Part shown: positions 51,894 to 59,077 of the stretch, piece by piece
Numbering within the stretch: position 1 is the first letter of the stretch
How the letters are laid out: each line of letters starts with the position of its first letter
Source of the DNA: Jiangella sp. DSM 45060
GTDB lineage: Bacteria; Actinomycetota; Actinomycetes; Jiangellales; Jiangellaceae
Assembly (NCBI RefSeq): GCF_900105175.1
Contig: NZ_LT629771.1
Location: 3,534,001-3,598,000, forward strand
DNA: 64,000 bases
Direction: 5' to 3'
Position numbers and translations under genes: made by a program
Notes under the pieces: model-generated
Seen by the model: only the letters and a program-made list of their open reading frames with translations
What the model was told of the DNA's origin: nothing
Databases searched by the model: none

Positions 51894-52828
51894 GGACGCG
51901 CGTGGCGGTGATCGGCGGCGGGCAGAACTGCGAGCACGACGTCTCGCTGGCCTCGGCGGCGGCCGTCGGCGGCGCGCTGGAGTCCGCCGGGTACGCCGTC
52001 GTCCGGCTCACGATCGGCCGGGACGGCGCCTGGCGCCAGGGCGACGGCTGCCCCGTGGACCTCGCCGACGCGATCCACATCCTGCGCACCTGTGACGTCG
52101 CCGTCCCGGTGCTGCACGGCCCGCGCGGCGAGGACGGCACGCTGGCCGGGCTGTGCGAGCTGGCCGGCGTCCCGTACGTCGGCTCCGGCGTGCTGGCCGG
52201 CGCACTGGCGATGGACAAGTGGGCGACGAAGCTGCTGGCCGAGGACGTCGGCATCGCCACCGCGCCCGCCACCCTGCTGAGCTCGTCGACGGCGCCCGGC
52301 CACCACTGGACCCACCCGGTGGTCGTCAAGCCGGTCGCGGCGGGCTCCAGCCAGGGGGTGTCGCTCGTCCGCGACGAGAGCGACCTGCCGGCCGCCCTGG
52401 ACGCCGCGTTCGCGCTGGACCGCCGCGTCCTCGTCGAGGACGTCGTCGCCGGCCGCGAGATCGACCTCGCCGTGCTGGGCCGCCCGGACGGGACGCGCAC
52501 CGTCGCGCCCGCGCTGGAGATCGTGGTGGACGGGCTGTTCGACTTCGCCACGAAGTACGGCGGAGAGGCGGACTTCCGCATCCCCGCCGAGCTGGCCGAC
52601 ACCGAGCGCAAGGAGCTGGAGGACGCCGCCGTCGCGATGTTCGACGCGCTCGGCTGCGCGGGTGTCGCCCGGGTGGACTTCTTCCTGACCGCGGACGGTC
52701 CGGTGCTCAACGAGGTCAACACGATGCCCGGCTTCACCGAGCAGTCGCAGGTGCCGAAGATGTTCGCCGCGGCCGGTGTGTCGTACGCCGAGCTGCTCGA
52801 CCTGCTCGTCCGCGACGTCGTCGGATGA
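51890..52828 (+). CDS. ddl: D-Ala-D-Ala ligase-family enzyme
   Basis: The 312-residue protein has the ATP-grasp Ddl layout: EHDVSLASAAAVGGALESAG, LHGPRGEDGTLAGLCELAGV, PVVVKPVAAGSSQGVSLVRD and FFLTADGPVLNEVNTMPGFT. The omega-loop has K222-Y223 (ATKY), typical of D-Ala-D-Ala and D-Ala-D-Ser ligases, not of D-Ala-D-Lac ligases. It is the third gene of the vanX-alr-ddl operon. Which second amino acid is used cannot be settled from sequence alone. Confidence 0.87.
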   Translation: MRTRVAVIGGGQNCEHDVSLASAAAVGGALESAGYAVVRLTIGRDGAWRQGDGCPVDLADAIHILRTCDVAVPVLHGPRGEDGTLAGLCELAGVPYVGSGVLAGALAMDKWATKLLAEDVGIATAPATLLSSSTAPGHHWTHPVVVKPVAAGSSQGVSLVRDESDLPAALDAAFALDRRVLVEDVVAGREIDLAVLGRPDGTRTVAPALEIVVDGLFDFATKYGGEADFRIPAELADTERKELEDAAVAMFDALGCAGVARVDFFLTADGPVLNEVNTMPGFTEQSQVPKMFAAAGVSYAELLDLLVRDVVG

Positions 52829-52856
52829 GCCGGCCGATCGCCGTCGTGGCCGTGCT

Positions 52857-52891
52857 GGGTGGACCCCTCCCGGCCCGGGTGGGGCCCACCC
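52857..52891. terminator. Terminator after vanX-alr-ddl
   Basis: GGGTGGACCCC and GGGGCCCACCC form an 11-bp stem with one mismatch, 29 bases after the ddl stop. The remaining 190 bases to the kinase gene show no gene. Confidence 0.55.
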
Positions 52892-53081
52892 TACGGGCGG
52901 GCACCGACAACCTTCGCGCCAACGCCGGCCTGGGCACTCTCACCGGTCCAGACGCGCGCGGCGTGGTTCCATTACGGGGACACGCCCGCACCGACTCCGC
53001 CGGAGGACCCGCCATCGCCGCCCGCACCACCGTCTCGTCGCACGCCCGTCCCGCGGCGGCCCGGCGCCGGCCGGTGACGCC

Positions 53082-54308
53082 GTGACGACGGACTGGCGGG
53101 CGTGGGTCCCGGACCTCGCGGTCGCCGCGATCGTCGCCTTCCTCGGGCTGTACGAGGCGGCGACGGCCTGGGTGCTGCCGGGGAACCGGTTCGAGCTGGT
53201 GTTCGTCGCCATCGGCACCGCCGCCGCCGTCGGGCTGAGCCGCCGGCTGCCGGCCGCCGCGCTGGCGCTGGTGTGGGGGGTGTGCGGGCTGCAGCTGCTG
53301 GCCGGCATCGACCTCATGCTCGTGCAGGTGACGATCGCCGCGGTCGCGTTCGGGACGGCCCGCTGGGGCAGCACGGCGACGGTGTGGCTGAGCGCGCTGT
53401 CCATCCCGCTCGCCGGCATGATCGTCATCACCATCGTCAACTCGCGCGGCCTCGGCGGGCTGGCCGGCCTGGCCGGCAACGAGAGCGTCGTCGACACCGT
53501 CCGCGAGCTCAGCACGACGTGGCAGGTCACGGCCGCGCTCATCGGGGCGGCGGCGCTCGGCGCGCCGTGGCTGGCCGGGCTGGCGCTGCGCTTCGGCGAC
53601 CGCGCCCGCCTGTCGCGGGCCTCGCAGGAGGCCGCCGAGGAGGACGCCGCGCGCGCCGTCAGCGAGACCGAGCAGGCCCGCGAGATCGCCCGGCTGCGCG
53701 AAGACCAGGCGCGGCTGGCCAACGACGTGCACGATGTGGTGGGGCACTCGCTGGCCGTCATCCTGGCGCAGGCCGAGTCCGCCCAGTACCTCGACGACAC
53801 CGACCCGAAGGCGCTGAAGGAGACCATGGCGAAGATCGCGACGTCGGCGCGGACCTCGCTGCGCGACGTCCGGCAGGTGCTGGCCGACACCCAGCAGCCC
53901 GACGCCCCGCCGGCCGGCCTCGACACCCTGGTCGACGGCGTGCGCGCGAGCGGGCACGAGGTGGTGTCGACGGAGATCGGGACGCCGCGCCCGCTGCCGC
54001 CGGAGCTGGAGGTGGTCGCGTTCCGGGTGCTGCAGGAGATGCTGACCAACGCCATCAAGCACGGCCGCCGCGACACCCCCGTCCACGTCGAGCGGCACTG
54101 GGAGGGCGAGCTGCGCATCGAGGTCCGCAACGTCGTCGCGCCGTCGCCGTTCGCCGCGAACGGGTCCAGCGGCGGCGCCGGGCTCGACGGCATGCGCCGC
54201 CGTCTCGAGTCCGTCGGCGGCCGCCTCGACGTCCGCCGCCGCGACGAGGACGGCCGGTCGACGTTCACCGCCACGGCGTGGGTGCCCGTGCGGGCGGGCG
54301 GCGCATGA
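53082..54308 (+). CDS. NarL-type sensor histidine kinase
   Basis: The 408-residue protein has four to six N-terminal helices (~8-170), a DHp/HisKA_3 domain with NDVHDVVGHSLAVILAQAES (His the phosphorylation site) and a C-terminal HATPase with EMLTNAIKHGRRDTPVHVER and GGAGLDGMRRRLESVGGRLD. No extracytoplasmic sensor is seen, so the signal is probably sensed in the membrane. GTG at 53082 was chosen because helix 1 follows soon; the ribosome site is weak. It is coupled by ATGA to the response regulator. Confidence 0.87.
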   Translation: MTTDWRAWVPDLAVAAIVAFLGLYEAATAWVLPGNRFELVFVAIGTAAAVGLSRRLPAAALALVWGVCGLQLLAGIDLMLVQVTIAAVAFGTARWGSTATVWLSALSIPLAGMIVITIVNSRGLGGLAGLAGNESVVDTVRELSTTWQVTAALIGAAALGAPWLAGLALRFGDRARLSRASQEAAEEDAARAVSETEQAREIARLREDQARLANDVHDVVGHSLAVILAQAESAQYLDDTDPKALKETMAKIATSARTSLRDVRQVLADTQQPDAPPAGLDTLVDGVRASGHEVVSTEIGTPRPLPPELEVVAFRVLQEMLTNAIKHGRRDTPVHVERHWEGELRIEVRNVVAPSPFAANGSSGGAGLDGMRRRLESVGGRLDVRRRDEDGRSTFTATAWVPVRAGGA

Positions 54309-54976
54309 CCGCTGACATCCAGGTGCTCCTGGTCGACGACCAGGAGCTGTTCCGCGAGGGCGTCCGCGTCATCGTCGACGCGCAGGACGGCATGACGGTG
54401 GTCGGCTCGGCCGGCGACGGGCTCGAGGCGGTCCGCCTGGTCGACGAGCTCTCCCCCGACGTCGTCCTCATGGACATCCGCATGCCCGACATGGACGGCG
54501 TCGAGGCGACCCGTCAGATCTTCCTGCCCGACCGCGTGGCGCGCCGCTCCACGCCGGTGCGCGTCGTCGTCCTGACCACGTTCAACCTGGACGACCGCGC
54601 GGCGACGGCCATCCGGTACGGCGCCAGCGGGTTCCTGCTCAAGGACACCACGCCGCTGCAGCTGCGCGACGCGATCCGGACGGTGTACGCGGGCAACGCG
54701 GTGCTGGCGCCGCAGGATCTCGCGACGCTGCTGGACGGCCAGTTCCGGTCCCGCACCGCCGTGCCGGCGGCATACCGGTCGCTGACGGACAAGGAGCGCG
54801 AGGTGTTCACGGCGGTGGCGCGCGGGCTGTCCAACACCGAGATCGCCGGCCTCGTCTTCGCCAGCGAGTCGACGGTGAAGACGCACGTCGGCGCGATCCT
54901 GCGCAAGCTCGCGCTGCGCGACCGCGTCCAGATCGTCGTCTTCGCGCACGAGCACGGCCTTCTCGACCAGCCGTAA
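54305..54976 (+). CDS. NarL/LuxR-type response regulator
   Basis: The 223-residue protein has a receiver with LLVDDQELFREGVR, Asp in VVLMDIRMPDMDG and Lys in FLLKDTT, then a LuxR helix-turn-helix (TDKEREVFTAVARGLSNTEI, SESTVKTHVGAILRKL). It works with the kinase just upstream. A 27-bp inverted repeat (55015-55041) precedes the next gene and may be a target. Confidence 0.92.
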   Translation: MTADIQVLLVDDQELFREGVRVIVDAQDGMTVVGSAGDGLEAVRLVDELSPDVVLMDIRMPDMDGVEATRQIFLPDRVARRSTPVRVVVLTTFNLDDRAATAIRYGASGFLLKDTTPLQLRDAIRTVYAGNAVLAPQDLATLLDGQFRSRTAVPAAYRSLTDKEREVFTAVARGLSNTEIAGLVFASESTVKTHVGAILRKLALRDRVQIVVFAHEHGLLDQP

Positions 54977-55014
54977 GCGCCCCGCAAGCGCGCGGCAAGC
55001 GGCCCGGCGCACGG

Positions 55015-55041
55015 TCGTGTCGTTCTGTCATGACGACACGA
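55015..55041. promoter_or_regulatory. Inverted repeat upstream of small secreted protein
   Basis: TCGTGTCGT, nine bases, ACGACACGA: perfect 9-bp arms that end at the ribosome site AGGAGGAG. It may be an operator for the response regulator or an RNA hairpin that covers the ribosome site. Confidence 0.45.
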
Positions 55042-55050
55042 GGAGGAGAC

Positions 55051-55494
55051 GTGCGGACGACACGACGACTGACGACGATGGTGTTGTGCGCCCTGGCGGC
55101 CACGGTCGCCGGCACGGGGACGGCCGCCGCGGGGGCGGCCGGCTCCGACGCGGAGGCGGCGCGCACCTGGTACCCCCACACCGAGTCGTACGCCTCGGAC
55201 GACGACAACGGCGGCCGCGACGTGTTCGCGTCGCTCAACACCGGAACCGGCCTGTTCTACGAGGTCGGCTTCTGGGCCTACGGCGAGGGCTTCTACGCCC
55301 GCGAGAACTCCACCGACGGCCACGGCCTGAAGGCGTACATCTCCGTCGAGGGCTTCGGCACCGCGACGTACACCATCGACACCGCGGCCGACGACTGGAA
55401 CCTCAGCTTCCCCGAGGGGCGTGCGGTGTCGGTGCAGGTGTGCATCGACGGCACCAGCACCTGCTCCGGCTGGGCGCACGGCGGCCGCACCTGA
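55051..55494 (+). CDS. Small secreted protein, unknown
   Basis: The 147-residue protein begins at GTG 55051, right after AGGAGGAG, with a signal peptide (RRLTTMVLCALAATVAGTGT, cleavage near AAAGA). The mature part is acidic and beta-rich (TWYPHTESYASDDDNGGRD, GLFYEVGFWAYGEGFYAREN) and ends with two Cys ~7 residues apart (QVCIDGTSTCSGW), a probable disulphide. An ATG at 55030 is in frame but has no ribosome site. It follows a two-component system and may be its target. Family not recognised. Confidence 0.75.
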   Translation: MRTTRRLTTMVLCALAATVAGTGTAAAGAAGSDAEAARTWYPHTESYASDDDNGGRDVFASLNTGTGLFYEVGFWAYGEGFYARENSTDGHGLKAYISVEGFGTATYTIDTAADDWNLSFPEGRAVSVQVCIDGTSTCSGWAHGGRT

Positions 55495-55525
55495 CCGAGC
55501 CGTCGCGGACCTGATGGATGGCCGC

Positions 55526-55531
55526 TAGAGT
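55526..55531 (+). promoter_or_regulatory. -10 element for lipoprotein gene
   Basis: TAGAGT ends six bases before the GTG at 55538; leaderless type. Confidence 0.4.
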
Positions 55532-55537
55532 CTGCTC

Positions 55538-56431
55538 GTGGCAACCACACTTCGAACATCTGTGACACTGCGCGTGACGGCTCGTGCCGCCGCCGGTCTC
55601 GCCGTCCTCGCGGTGCTCACAGCGGGTTGCGCACGCGCCGGGGAGACGCCGTCCGGCGCCGCCGACGCACCTCGGCCGGCGGCCGAAACGGCGCCCGGCG
55701 ACGCCGTCCCCTGGGACACCGTCGACGCGTTCCAGGCCGCCAGGCGCGGCAGCTACACCGAGACCATCGGCATCACCGGTGGCGGCATGGGCCCGATGAC
55801 GCTCATGGAAGAGACGGTCCGCTTCGACCTCGACGCACCGTACATCGAGCGGACGGTCACCGTGCCCGAGGACATGAGCACGGACGGCTCCTCCGGCGAC
55901 GAGCTCCGGTTCGTCTACACCGACACCGCCATGCTCATGTGGCACCCGAGCACCGTGGAGACCTGCGGCACCCACTGGATCGACATGACCGAAGCCCCGT
56001 ACGACGAGATCATGGGCGCCGACCTCCAGCCCGGCGACCTGCTGGCCGTGAAACCGCTGGAGTTCCTCGCGGCCGCGACCGGGAAGCCGCGGCACCTCGA
56101 GACGACCTCGTCCGGCTCCACCTACGAGATCAGCGCGCCCGCCGACATGGGCTTCCCCGTCTCCAGCGCACTGCTCGGGAATCCCGGCGCCCAGGAAGCG
56201 ATCACGGGCATGGACGCCGTGGCCGAAGTCGTCCTGACCGAGGCGGGCACCTCACTGACGATCAGCGTCGACCTCACCGAGGCTTTCCGGACCATCGCCC
56301 CGTCCGGCGAGGTGCCGGAGGACGTCGTCGTCCGCACCGCCTGGAACGTCACCCGGGACATCCCGTCGTTCGCCACGGACCTGCCCGCCGACGTCGCGGA
56401 CATCAGCTGCATGGACGCCGGCACGGGCTAG
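55538..56431 (+). CDS. LppX/LprG-like lipoprotein, unknown role
   Basis: The 297-residue protein has a lipobox (LAVLAVLTAGCARAG, Cys ~31) followed by a Pro/Ala linker and a mainly beta mature domain (TVDAFQAARRGSYTETIGIT, RFVYTDTAMLMWHPSTVETC, LLAVKPLEFLAAATG). The layout recalls the actinobacterial LppX/LprG-like or DUF-type lipoproteins, but no lipid-binding signature is clear. The start is leaderless GTG. It converges with the AraC gene with a 4-bp overlap. Confidence 0.75.
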   Translation: MATTLRTSVTLRVTARAAAGLAVLAVLTAGCARAGETPSGAADAPRPAAETAPGDAVPWDTVDAFQAARRGSYTETIGITGGGMGPMTLMEETVRFDLDAPYIERTVTVPEDMSTDGSSGDELRFVYTDTAMLMWHPSTVETCGTHWIDMTEAPYDEIMGADLQPGDLLAVKPLEFLAAATGKPRHLETTSSGSTYEISAPADMGFPVSSALLGNPGAQEAITGMDAVAEVVLTEAGTSLTISVDLTEAFRTIAPSGEVPEDVVVRTAWNVTRDIPSFATDLPADVADISCMDAGTG

Positions 56432-57216
56432 CGCCGCCGGCCGCCGGGGGTGTGGCCGAACTCCTTACCGTAGGCGGCCACGAACGCCGACGGGCTGGCG
56501 TAGCCGACCCGGCGCGCCACCCGCGTGACCGGCTCGGTCTGCAGCAGCACCTGGGCGGCGCGCAGCCGGACCTGCGTCCGGTACCGCCGGTACGACGTGC
56601 CGAACTCGCGGCGGAAGTCGCGCTGCAGCGTCGTGACGCTGGTGTGCAGCCGCGCCGCCCACTCGTCCAGCCGGGTGTCGTCGCCGGGATCGTGCGCGAG
56701 CGCCCGGGCCACCGTCGCGGCGAGGCCGGCGCCGGTCACCGGGCGGCCGGGCAGTTCCGCCGCGGACCGGCCGAGCCCCGCCAGGATCCGCGCCCGCTCC
56801 TCCAGGGCGCGTCGCTCCTCGACCCCGGGCCGGGCGATCGCCCGCAGCAGCCGCCCCGCCTCCGCGTCGACGGAGACGGAGCCGGCGCGCAGGCCGGTCA
56901 GCGCGGGCGGCACCTCGCGCAGGCACACCCGGTAGACGAGGTCGCCGCCGGTGACGCGGACCTCGTGGCTGACCGCGCGGTGCGCCCAGAACGCCTCTCC
57001 CTCGCCGACGAAGCGCACGCTCACCCCGTGCCGTGCCGTGAGCACGCCGCCGGGCGCCCAGTACAGCTGGTGCAGGAAGTCCTGGCGCCGCTCACCGAAG
57101 TCCAGCACCCCGACCGACCGGTACTTCAGCAGGTAGATGCCGCCCGGGCTGCCGATGCCGTAGCCGTACTCCTCGCACCACAGCGGATCGCTCCCCCACC
57201 GCTCCGTCAGCGACAC
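56428..57216 (-). CDS. AraC-family regulator
   Basis: The 262-residue protein has a ~130-residue N-terminal sensor region (QDFLHQLYWAPGGVLTARHG, a cupin-like part) and a C-terminal AraC DNA-binding domain (LDEWAARLHTSVTTLQRDFR and VTRVARRVGYASPSAFVAAY). GTG at 57216 has AGAGG seven bases upstream; an ATG five codons further (57231) lacks a ribosome site. It is divergent from the siderophore-binding protein gene, so iron- or siderophore-responsive activation is plausible, as in YbtA/AlcR-type regulators. Confidence 0.85.
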   Translation of the reverse strand: MSLTERWGSDPLWCEEYGYGIGSPGGIYLLKYRSVGVLDFGERRQDFLHQLYWAPGGVLTARHGVSVRFVGEGEAFWAHRAVSHEVRVTGGDLVYRVCLREVPPALTGLRAGSVSVDAEAGRLLRAIARPGVEERRALEERARILAGLGRSAAELPGRPVTGAGLAATVARALAHDPGDDTRLDEWAARLHTSVTTLQRDFRREFGTSYRRYRTQVRLRAAQVLLQTEPVTRVARRVGYASPSAFVAAYGKEFGHTPGGRRR

Positions 57217-57252
57217 AACCCGACCTCTCATCGACAGTTCCCGCAGGCATAG

Positions 57253-57271
57253 TAAGGCTAGCCTCACCTGC
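57253..57271. promoter_or_regulatory. Iron box (DtxR/IdeR/DmdR1 type) overlapping leaderless promoter
   Basis: TAAGGCTAGCCTCACCTGC matches 14 of 19 positions of TTAGGTTAGGCTCACCTAA, a DmdR/IdeR-type box. It contains the perfect palindrome AGGCTAGCCT and the -10 TAGCCT (57259-57264), seven bases before the ATG. Confidence 0.65.
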
Positions 57272-58255
57272 ATGCGTAGTCTGATCCTCCCCCTCGCCCT
57301 CGTGCTCGCCGTGGCCACGGCCTGCGGCGACGACGGCGGCACCGAGAGCACCGCGAGCGACGACACCCGGGTGTTCGCCGCCGACAACGGCGACATCGAG
57401 ATCCCCGCCGACCCGCAGCGGGTGGTCGCCACCGGGTACGCCGTCCCCGCCCTGATCGAGGCCGACGCGGCGCTGGCCGGCATCTCGTCGTGGGAGCGCG
57501 GGGTCGAGATGATGACCGACGAGGACCGCGCGACGTACGAGGAACTGCCGCGGGTCGCCGGGGAGTCCGCGGCGGAGACCGACTATGAGGCGATCGCCGA
57601 GCTGCGGCCCGACCTCATCGTGCTCGGCATCCCGCAGCCGGTCATGGGCGACATCGACCTGGAGTACTTGGAGTCGATCGCCCCGGTCGTCGCCATCGGG
57701 CCGACGGTGCCCGACGCCTGGCGCGAGCTGTCCGAGCGGCAGACCGACGCGGCGGACCGGCTGGACCACTTCGATGAGGACCGGACGGCCTACGAGGAGC
57801 GGGCCGCGGAACTGGCGGCGAAGTACGAGGACGCCCTCACCGGCCTGGAGTTCGGCCACGTCGGCGGGTACGGCGTCGCCGAGGAGGGGACGTTCCAGCG
57901 CGAGTTCGCGCGGTCGTGGGGCACGAACGTCGCCGAGGACGTCGGCGTGACGTACTACGGCGAGGTGGCCGTGCCGGGCGGCGGCGGCCGGGACGTCTCG
58001 GAGTACGTTTCGCTGGAGCAGATCACCGACAGCCTCGGCGAGGCCGACGCGATCACCTACACCGTCCAGCCCGACGGCACGCCGAACCCGTCGGTGCAGG
58101 CGGTGCTCGACTCCGGGCTGTGGCAGAACCTGCCCGCGGTGCAGGCCGGCCGCGCGTTCCCGGTCCGCTTCACCGAGGCGTCGACGTACCCGTCGGCGAT
58201 GTTCACCCTCGACGCGCTGGACGAGGCGCTCGCGCCGCTGCTGGACGCCCGGTGA
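57272..58255 (+). CDS. Iron-siderophore ABC transporter substrate-binding lipoprotein
   Basis: The 327-residue protein has a lipobox (LALVLAVATACGDDGG) and the FepB/FhuD fold, with IPADPQRVVATGYAVPALIE and DYEAIAELRPDLIVLG typical of siderophore binders, and a C-terminal ALDEALAPLL. It captures ferric siderophore outside the cell. The ATG is directly after an iron box and appears leaderless, so iron should repress it. No permease or ATPase gene follows; these must be elsewhere. It is coupled by GTGA to the siderophore-interacting protein. Confidence 0.9.
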   Translation: MRSLILPLALVLAVATACGDDGGTESTASDDTRVFAADNGDIEIPADPQRVVATGYAVPALIEADAALAGISSWERGVEMMTDEDRATYEELPRVAGESAAETDYEAIAELRPDLIVLGIPQPVMGDIDLEYLESIAPVVAIGPTVPDAWRELSERQTDAADRLDHFDEDRTAYEERAAELAAKYEDALTGLEFGHVGGYGVAEEGTFQREFARSWGTNVAEDVGVTYYGEVAVPGGGGRDVSEYVSLEQITDSLGEADAITYTVQPDGTPNPSVQAVLDSGLWQNLPAVQAGRAFPVRFTEASTYPSAMFTLDALDEALAPLLDAR

Positions 58256-59055
58256 GGGCGCCCGAGGACCGCAGCGACCCGGGCCCCAAGGTCGCCGCGC
58301 ACCACCGCTCCGGCAGCGGCGTCACCCGCGTCCCGTACCCCATCGGCGTCCGCGCGGTCGCCGTGCGCCGCCGCGAGCAGGTGACGCCGCGGATGCTGCG
58401 ACTGACGCTCGGCGGGCCGGGCCTGGCCGGCTTCCACACCTACCACGCCGACGACCACGTCAAGATCGTCTTCCCCGACGGCGACGGCGTCCTGCGCGCG
58501 CCGGTGCCCAACGACCGCCAGCTGCTGGACTGGCCGCGGCCGCTCCCGCCGACCCGCGACTACACGATCCGCCGCTTCGACCCGGACGGGCTCGAGGTCG
58601 ACGTCGACGTCGTCCTGCACGACGGCGGCCTGGCCTCGACGTGGGCGGCGGGCGCGGAGATCGGCGAGGAGGTGACGATCGCCGGCCCGCCGGGCGGCAA
58701 GGCGTTCCCGTACACCTACGACCACTACGTCTTCGCCGTCGACGCGACCGGGCTGCCGGCCGTCGCGCGCTGGCTGGAGTCGGCGCCGCCGGGCGTCAGC
58801 GCCGACGTGGTCGTGGCGGACGAGGGCGACTATTTGGTGCCCGGCGGCGATCGGGTGACGGTGCACCGGCCGGTCCTCGGCTCGGCGCTGGCCGCGACCG
58901 TCGACGCGCTCCCGCGCCCGCCCGGGCGGACGTTCCTGTTCGCGGCCGGCGAGGCGGGCGACGTCAAGCCGCTGCGCAGCTGGCGGCGCGGCGAGGTCGA
59001 CGCGCTCGTGACCGGCTACTGGAAGCGCGGCGTCGCGGGGCACGACGAGGACTGA
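58252..59055 (+). CDS. Siderophore-interacting protein (ViuB/SIP family)
   Basis: The 267-residue protein has the N-terminal FAD-binding part with LPPTRDYTIRRFDPDGLEVD, GEEVTIAGPPGGKAF and a C-terminal SIP domain with FLFAAGEAGDVKPLRSWRRG. It reduces Fe(III)-siderophore to free iron in the cytoplasm using flavin and NAD(P)H. GTG overlaps the binding-protein stop, so uptake and reduction are co-regulated by the iron box. Confidence 0.92.
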   Translation: MRAPEDRSDPGPKVAAHHRSGSGVTRVPYPIGVRAVAVRRREQVTPRMLRLTLGGPGLAGFHTYHADDHVKIVFPDGDGVLRAPVPNDRQLLDWPRPLPPTRDYTIRRFDPDGLEVDVDVVLHDGGLASTWAAGAEIGEEVTIAGPPGGKAFPYTYDHYVFAVDATGLPAVARWLESAPPGVSADVVVADEGDYLVPGGDRVTVHRPVLGSALAATVDALPRPPGRTFLFAAGEAGDVKPLRSWRRGEVDALVTGYWKRGVAGHDED

Positions 59056-59065
59056 CCGGCCCCGC

Positions 59066-59071
59066 TAGCCT
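59066..59071 (+). promoter_or_regulatory. -10 element for kinase-LLM gene
   Basis: TAGCCT ends six bases before the GTG at 59078; leaderless type. Confidence 0.35.
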
Positions 59072-59077
59072 GAGCCC

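Noticed and set aside
50056-52828. vanHAX-type D-Ala-D-Lac vancomycin resistance
   Set aside because: No vanH dehydrogenase, ligase has the K-Y omega-loop of D-Ala/D-Ser enzymes, and a racemase is present instead.
52825-53085. Small frame after ddl
   Set aside because: Contains the terminator hairpin and has no conserved pattern; taken as spacer.
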